This document shows positions 1 through 3,920 of a stretch of 7,326 bases of DNA, piece by piece. The notes under the pieces are model-generated. The model searched no databases. It was not told the DNA's origin and was given only the letters and a program-made list of their open reading frames with translations. The stretch lies in assembly GCF_052145335.1 (NCBI RefSeq), contig NZ_JBKQOU010000111.1:1-7326 (forward strand). The letters run 5' to 3'. The position numbers and the translations under genes are program-made. Position 1 is the stretch's first letter. Each line of letters starts with the position of its first letter. Source of the stretch: Rhodoblastus sp052145335. GTDB lineage: Bacteria > Pseudomonadota > Alphaproteobacteria > Rhizobiales > Beijerinckiaceae.

Positions 1-275
1 GAAAATTTATCCTGCTTTGATGTCCGGGCGGCCGTACGTGTCGCTTTTTCATGCTTCGAGCAGCGCCCATAATATTCTCACTAAATCTGGCGGTGGAAGG
101 CCTTTCGCTTTCGACTCGCCAGCAAAACTGCCTGGTCTCGTCGCGCCGCTGCGTGACGCACTTGTCGAATTGGCAGTTGTTCCCCTTTCATTCGGCCATG
201 CTGAATCGAAAAGCTATGCGGCGTACACCGCCGATTCTGTTGCAGGAGACTTCGTCAAAATATTCGACGTACTAA

Positions 276-291
276 CAGGCTGCTGAAAAAG
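276..291 (+). repeat. Left terminal inverted repeat
   Basis: CAGGCTGCTGAAAAAG, the left end of the short mobile element, directly preceded by the CTAA duplication. It differs from the right end only at the fifth base (C versus G). It introduces the TGA (284-286) that closes the frame coming from position 17. Confidence 0.7.
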
Positions 292-550
292 TGGACCGGC
301 GGCGATCACGATCGGCGCAGAAGGACGCGGCGAAATCGCCTTCGGCGCAATGGAGGCGGGCCTTGAAATCGCCTATGGCCGGACCTCCATCGACTTCAAC
401 TGGATCGGCTTCGACGAGGGCGATGACGTATCAGGAGAAGGTTCAGCTGAATTGCTCGACGATGGCTCGATCGAGATCGAGTTTGCATATCACAATGGCG
501 ACGAAGCCGTGCTCAAAGCCAAACGCGAGCCTTTTTCAGCACCCTGCTAA
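287..550 (+). pseudogene. Acidic 87-codon reading frame inside the mobile element, probably a 5'-truncated passenger gene
   Basis: The frame is open from just inside the left inverted repeat to TAA 548-550. Its stop codon is made from the right CTAA duplication, and its last codons are the right inverted repeat. The only ATG in frame is at 350; nothing like a ribosome binding site precedes it, so the frame is probably the 3' part of a longer gene cut off at the left end of the element. The amino-acid pattern looks like genuine protein: acidic, with alternating hydrophobic residues suggesting beta strands (for example SIDFNWIGFDEGDD, then GSAELLDDGSIEIEFAYHNG, then DEAVLKAKRE). I have the impression of having seen similar short C-termini near IS ends, but I cannot name a family. 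It does not look like a transposase catalytic domain. Function is unknown, and expression is doubtful. Confidence 0.4.
531..546 (-). repeat. Right terminal inverted repeat
   Basis: CTTTTTCAGCACCCTG on the plus strand, the right end of the short mobile element, followed at once by CTAA. It also encodes the last residues of the frame that runs through the element. Confidence 0.7.
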
Positions 551-931
551 GTCAAGTGACCTACCGAAGAAGATATTTGCGCGTGACTGGTTCCCACTCA
601 AGCTTTGTCCGCTCCCTCGTATTGACGCGCTTGGCCCTGCGTCCGCACGATGATCAGGGAAAATACGCCGCGCGCCAGCACGATCGAGGTATTGGCGGCG
701 CGACGGCGATGGAACCAAATCTCGCCCAGGCGGCTATCCTACGATAGGCTTCTGCGCCATCGATCGCCGCCGATCAACAGGCGCTCAAGCGCCGCCGCCC
801 TGGCGGGCGGCCTCTTCGCCCGGCGTCATGCCGGACGAACGCGGTCGGGCCGCGCTCCCAGGAAGGCGGCGAGATCCGTCTCGCCGGCCGAATTTGAATG
901 TTTCACCCCAGCGTTTCTCAGGAGTTGACAC
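551..931. other. Gene-poor gap upstream of the small secreted-protein gene
   Basis: I see no supportable gene here. Short frames exist on both strands, but they are Arg/Ala/Pro-rich and typical of GC-rich shadows. A perfect 7-bp inverted repeat GCCGCCC (794-800) / GGGCGGC (805-811) with loop TGGC could form a hairpin. No T-tract follows it, so I do not call it a terminator. The promoter of the gene at 932 should lie towards the right end of this gap, but I could not identify convincing -35 and -10 boxes. Confidence 0.5.
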
Positions 932-1171
932 ATGATGGGCATTCATCGTCGTAAAATGTTGAGGACTGTGCTGGTCGGCGCCGCCGCGGTCGCCGCCGCG
1001 GGGCTGCTCACGTTGCCGGAAACGGCCGGGGCCGTACCGGTTCCGATGGGACTGGAGCATGTCTCGAAAACGGATAGCTTCATCGAAAAGACGGTCGTTG
1101 TTGTGCATCGGCGGGCTCGCCGGAGGGTGTGCTGGTGGCGTCGCGGACGCAGGGTGTGCGCCTGGCGCTGA
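932..1171 (+). CDS. Small exported protein with Arg/Trp/Cys-rich C-terminus (79 aa), function unknown
   Basis: AGGAG at 920-924 stands 7 bases before ATG 932, supporting this start; a second ATG at 935 is the next codon. The N-terminus is a clear export signal: a basic start (HRRK, residues 5-8), a hydrophobic Ala/Val/Leu core (about 12-28) and a likely signal-peptidase I site after Ala34 (TAGA before VPVP). The RRKML pattern is loosely twin-arginine-like, so Tat export is a weaker alternative to Sec. The predicted mature part is only 45 residues. Its last 20 hold ten arginines, Cys67 and Cys76 separated by eight residues, and Trp68, Trp69 and Trp78 (VCWWRRGRRVCAWR). A disulphide-closed beta-hairpin in the periplasm or outside the cell is plausible. 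I know of no defined function. It could be an envelope or nucleic-acid-binding peptide or an antimicrobial-like peptide; that is inference. The gene stands alone, followed by a strong hairpin. Confidence 0.7.
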   Translation: MMGIHRRKMLRTVLVGAAAVAAAGLLTLPETAGAVPVPMGLEHVSKTDSFIEKTVVVVHRRARRRVCWWRRGRRVCAWR

Positions 1172-1184
1172 GCGGACGACAGAA

Positions 1185-1237
1185 GCTTGCGCTATAGCCT
1201 CGATCCGATCGAAACGGATCGGGGCCATAGCGCAAGC
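1185..1237. terminator. Strong hairpin between the small exported-protein gene and ppk2
   Basis: Two 23-base arms (1185-1207 and 1215-1237) flank a 7-base loop ATCGAAA. They are complementary except for one G-U wobble and one A-C mismatch, and the same holds on the opposite strand. The outer eleven base pairs (GCTTGCGCTAT) are perfect. The hairpin starts 14 bases after the upstream stop codon, fitting a terminator for that gene, but only CTTTCC follows instead of a true T-run. Only 23 bases separate it from the ppk2 Shine-Dalgarno sequence. It could alternatively be a dispersed palindromic repeat or a structure in the ppk2 leader. Confidence 0.55.
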
Positions 1238-1272
1238 CTTTCCACGCATATGGGCAAAAGGGAGGTTGCGCC

Positions 1273-2175
1273 ATGGTGAGAAAAGAGATTCTGGATCGCA
1301 TCCAGCAATACGTCGACCCTTTCCGCGTCACCAAAGGCAAGGACTTCAAGCTGAAGGACCACGACCCGGGCGACACGCAGGGCTTGAAGCTGGAAAAGGG
1401 CGAGGCGGCCGAGCTTTTGCAGAGCGGAACCGAGTGGCTCGCCCAGGAGCAGGACATTCTCTACGCCCAGGATCGCTGGTCGTTGCTGCTGGTCTTCCAG
1501 GCCATGGACGCGGCGGGCAAGGACGGAGCGATCAAGCATGTCATGTCTGGCGTGAATCCCCAGGGCTGCCAGGTGTTCTCGTTCAAGCAGCCCTCGGCGG
1601 AAGACCTCGCCCACGATTTTCTGTGGCGCTATTCGAAGAACCTCCCCGAACGGGGACGGATCGGCATCTTCAACCGATCCTATTACGAGGAGATCCTCAT
1701 CTTGCGCGTGCACGAAGAGCTTCTGAAGCGCCAGAAGCTGCCGCCGGAGGTCGTGAGCAAGCGCATCTGGGACGAGCGGCTCGCCGACATCGCCCATTTC
1801 GAGGATTATCTCGCCCGGCAAGGCGTGATCGTCCTCAAATTCTTCCTCAATCTGTCGAAGAAGGAGCAGAAGAAGCGCTTTATGAAACGGCTTGACGAGC
1901 CCGAGCGGAACTGGAAATTCTCTCCTTCGGACATCCGGGAACGGCGATACTGGGACGACTACATGCGCGCCTTCGAGGAGGCGATCCGGGCCACAGCGAC
2001 GCCGCGCGCGCCCTGGTATGTCGTGCCCGCCGACAACAAATGGTTCTCGCGCCTCGTCGTCGCCTCCGCGATCATCGAGGTGGTCGAACGTCTCGACCTC
2101 GCCTATCCGAAGGTCGACGCCGCAATGAAAAAGGAGCTGGCGGCCGCGCGCGTCGAACTCGACGCCGAGCCGTGA
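1273..2175 (+). CDS. ppk2: PPK2-family polyphosphate:nucleotide phosphotransferase (class III-like)
   Basis: The enzyme uses inorganic polyphosphate to phosphorylate nucleoside mono- or diphosphates (AMP/ADP towards ATP) in the cytoplasm. GGAGG at 1261-1265, 7 bases before ATG 1273, fixes the start. The 300 residues show one PPK2 core of the thymidylate-kinase-like P-loop type. The Walker A loop is QAMDAAGKDGAI (76-87, with Lys83), followed by GVNPQGCQVFSFKQPS (93-108). The Walker B region is GRIGIFNRSYYEE (128-140). The lid with conserved basic residues is RLDEPERNWKFSPSD (206-220), and WYVVPADNKWF (248-258) lies near the C-terminus. The FNRSYYE segment and overall layout resemble the Meiothermus-type class III enzymes that act on both AMP and ADP, rather than class I enzymes. 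The class is by eye and the acceptor nucleotide is unproven. The gene is co-directional with the downstream Na/Pi cotransporter gene 63 bp away, probably one transcript. No motif is missing. Confidence 0.95.
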   Translation: MVRKEILDRIQQYVDPFRVTKGKDFKLKDHDPGDTQGLKLEKGEAAELLQSGTEWLAQEQDILYAQDRWSLLLVFQAMDAAGKDGAIKHVMSGVNPQGCQVFSFKQPSAEDLAHDFLWRYSKNLPERGRIGIFNRSYYEEILILRVHEELLKRQKLPPEVVSKRIWDERLADIAHFEDYLARQGVIVLKFFLNLSKKEQKKRFMKRLDEPERNWKFSPSDIRERRYWDDYMRAFEEAIRATATPRAPWYVVPADNKWFSRLVVASAIIEVVERLDLAYPKVDAAMKKELAAARVELDAEP

Positions 2176-2238
2176 AGCTCGACGCTGCGTTCGGGCGTAA
2201 AATCACAAATGTGAAGCGGCGAAAGCGGAGGCGCGCGC

Positions 2239-3903
2239 ATGTCGACGGCCATTTCGGTTCTGGGCGGAATAGGGCTCTTCCTGCTCGGCATGACGATCAT
2301 GACGGACGGCCTCAAAGGTCTCGCCGGATCATCCCTGCGCACGGTGCTGGGAAAGGCCGCGGCGACGCCGCTCTCCGGAATGTTCTGGGGCGCCATCATC
2401 ACCTTGCTGGTGCAGTCGTCGAGCGCGACGACCATGACCACCATCGGTCTTGTCAGCGCGGGACTCCTGACCTTTCCGCAGGCGCTGGGGCTGGTGTTCG
2501 GCGCCAATGTCGGAACGACCGGCACCGGCTGGCTGGTCGCCTTGATCGGCGTGCGGGTTTCCTTGTCGTCCTACGCCTTGCCGCTGATCTTCGTCGGGGC
2601 CCTGGCCAAGCTGATGGGAAGCGGGCGCATCGCGGCGGCGGGCGCATCGCTCGCCGGTTTCGCCCTCGTCCTTTACGGACTGACCACGCTCCAGCAAGGC
2701 ATGGGCGGCGTCGCGGCGCAGCTTCATCCCTCCGACCTGCCCGCCGTGATTGGCGCGCCGGGCGCCGGCTGGCTCTCCGGCTGGCTGGGACTGCTCTCGC
2801 TGGTCGTCATCGGCCTGGTCATGACGGCCGTGATGCAGTCCTCTACGGCGGCCATCGCCGTCACCCTTTCGGCCTTCTACGCCGGCGCCGTCGGACTGGA
2901 CCAGGGCTGCGCCCTGATCATCGGGCAGAATATCGGCACGGCGACCAGTTCCGCCATGGCCGCCATTGGCGCGAGTACGACCGCCAAGCGACTGGCGCTG
3001 GCCTATATTCTGTTCAAGATCATCGCCGCCCTGATCGCCCTGGCCTTGTTTCCGATCACCATTCCATTGATCCTGCGCGCATCGGGCGCGGTGGACGGCG
3101 TGACCCTGCTGGCCGCCTATCATACGGCCTATAATGTCGTCGGCGTCGCGGTGCTGATGCCGTTCATCGACCGCTTCACCCGTTTCGTCGAGCGCCTCCT
3201 GCCCGACGCAAGCTCCCCGCTCACGCGCGGTCTCGACCCGGCTGTGCTGGAAAACCCGGTGGTGGCCGTGGAAGCGGTGCGGCGCACCATCGCGCTGGCT
3301 ATCGAGGCCATTTGCCAAAAGGTCGACGCCGCCGTCTCGGGCGATGGAAAAACCGGCGCCGGCCTCTCGATTGCGGAGCCCGTGCGCGCCTTGCGTCAGG
3401 CGCGGGATTTCATGTCGGAGGTCAGCGGCCCGCCTGATTCAGATCGCGAGGAGCTTCGCCTGACCAGCACCTTGCACGCGCTCGACCATGTTTCGCGGCT
3501 TGCCGAAATCGCCGGCGAGGAGCCGGAATTCCCGACGACGAAGGACGGCCCGGACGAGGAGCGCGCCGCCAGGCTTTGCGCCAAGGCCATGCGCTCCGCC
3601 CAATCTGCCGTCGGCGATATCGCAGGGGAAAAAGCGCTCAGCGACGCAGCAGCGCCTATCGACAGCATGGAGACGCTCGCCGCCGGTTCGGCGCTCGCAA
3701 GGCTTGAAGAAAGCGCCAGGATTCTCGCCGATCTCAGGCGAGCGCATCGCGGCCCGACCTTGAGCAAGGTCGCCACCGGAGTAATCACCGCCGATCAGGC
3801 GATGGCGCGGATCGAAACCGTGCGCCGTCTCGAAGCGCTGGCGCGCCACGCCTGGCGTGGCGCCGCCCACCTTCTCGGCCATATCGAGACTCCTGCGCCG
3901 TAA
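2239..3903 (+). CDS. Na+/phosphate cotransporter family protein with C-terminal PhoU-like region
   Basis: This inner-membrane protein belongs to the bacterial Na/Pi-II (PF02690) family, which carries phosphate with sodium. GGAGG at 2227-2231, 7 bases before ATG 2239, supports the start. The 554 residues contain two inverted-topology repeats, each with the family signature. Repeat one has QSSSATT (59-65) followed by GANVGTTGTG (88-97). Repeat two has QSSTAA (200-205) followed by GQNIGTATSS (229-238). Hydrophobic segments lie at roughly 5-21, 47-75, 81-104, 112-150, 181-222, 250-280 and 288-312. From about residue 335 the sequence turns helical and soluble, matching the PhoU-like tail common in bacterial members; such tails are thought to modulate transport. 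Lying 63 bp after ppk2 on the same strand, it plausibly supplies phosphate for the polyphosphate/nucleotide economy. Direction of transport and sodium dependence are not shown by the sequence. Confidence 0.93.
   Translation: MSTAISVLGGIGLFLLGMTIMTDGLKGLAGSSLRTVLGKAAATPLSGMFWGAIITLLVQSSSATTMTTIGLVSAGLLTFPQALGLVFGANVGTTGTGWLVALIGVRVSLSSYALPLIFVGALAKLMGSGRIAAAGASLAGFALVLYGLTTLQQGMGGVAAQLHPSDLPAVIGAPGAGWLSGWLGLLSLVVIGLVMTAVMQSSTAAIAVTLSAFYAGAVGLDQGCALIIGQNIGTATSSAMAAIGASTTAKRLALAYILFKIIAALIALALFPITIPLILRASGAVDGVTLLAAYHTAYNVVGVAVLMPFIDRFTRFVERLLPDASSPLTRGLDPAVLENPVVAVEAVRRTIALAIEAICQKVDAAVSGDGKTGAGLSIAEPVRALRQARDFMSEVSGPPDSDREELRLTSTLHALDHVSRLAEIAGEEPEFPTTKDGPDEERAARLCAKAMRSAQSAVGDIAGEKALSDAAAPIDSMETLAAGSALARLEESARILADLRRAHRGPTLSKVATGVITADQAMARIETVRRLEALARHAWRGAAHLLGHIETPAP
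3843..3863. other. Perfect 9-bp hairpin inside the end of the cotransporter gene
   Basis: GCGCCACGC (3843-3851) and GCGTGGCGC (3855-3863) are perfect complements around the loop CTG, within the last ~20 codons of the cotransporter gene. The two convergent genes have only 17 bp between them and no other terminator-like structure is visible, so this could slow or end transcription from either side. No T-tract follows on either strand, and GC-rich coding sequence yields such palindromes by chance. Confidence 0.3.
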
Positions 3904-3920
3904 AGCGCCTGGCAACCCAT

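Larger units (their letters stand above)
272..550. mobile_element. MITE-like or deleted IS remnant with 4-bp target duplication
   Basis: The element proper is 276-546 (271 bp). Its ends are inverted repeats, CAGGCTGCTGAAAAAG on the left and, read inward from the right, CAGGGTGCTGAAAAAG, identical at 15 of 16 positions. CTAA stands immediately outside both ends (272-275 and 547-550), as expected of a 4-bp target-site duplication. The element is far too short for a transposase, and its one frame (287-550) does not look like one. It would therefore move only with help from a related full-length IS. The GCTGCTGAAAAA type of end recalls termini of DDE-transposase IS elements such as the IS1182 group, but that assignment is from memory and unverified. 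The short duplication could be chance; the near-perfect ends in the correct opposed orientation are the stronger evidence. Confidence 0.65.
17..747 (+). pseudogene. Possible reading frame interrupted by the short mobile element
   Basis: A frame beginning at TTG 17 (or ATG 20) runs to a TGA at 284-286 that lies inside the left inverted repeat of the element. If the element and one CTAA copy (276-550, 275 bp) are removed, this frame continues directly into the frame that starts as GTG 556 and ends with TAG 745-747. The result would be 152 codons including the stop. I do not recognise the protein. The front part has a plausible mix of residues (for example SKSYAAYTADSVAGDFVKIF), while the rear part is Arg/Gln-rich and resembles a GC-rich shadow frame. 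No convincing ribosome binding site precedes position 17 or 20. The joining in frame has roughly a one-in-three chance of being accidental, so this is a weak call. The stretch 1-271 otherwise shows no gene I can support and looks less GC-rich than the rest of the window. Confidence 0.2.

Noticed and set aside
16..27. Direct repeat TTTGATGTCCGG, also at 6828-6839
   Set aside because: A 12-bp match within 7.3 kb is about what chance gives, the flanks do not match, and nothing suggests element ends.
536..744. Minus-strand frames across 536-744, one hydrophobic stretch of which (SIVLARGVFSLIIV) looks membrane-like
   Set aside because: They are short and have no start with a ribosome binding site. 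One of them also crosses the right inverted repeat of the mobile element, and nothing is recognisable.
1192..1821. Open frame of 209 codons on the minus strand overlapping ppk2
   Set aside because: It is antisense to PPK2 motifs and begins within its coding region, with no support of its own.
2203..2214. Palindrome TCACAAATGTGA between ppk2 and the cotransporter gene, resembling CRP/FNR half-sites
   Set aside because: The half-sites are in the inverse order and only 2 bp apart, unlike the TGTGA-N6-TCACA arrangement, and a 5-bp inverted repeat is easily due to chance.
2329..3318. Long open frame of 329 codons on the minus strand
   Set aside because: It is antisense to the clearly identified Na/Pi cotransporter gene. 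It is rich in Gly, Arg, Asp, Gln and His without recognisable motifs, as expected of a shadow frame in GC-rich coding sequence.
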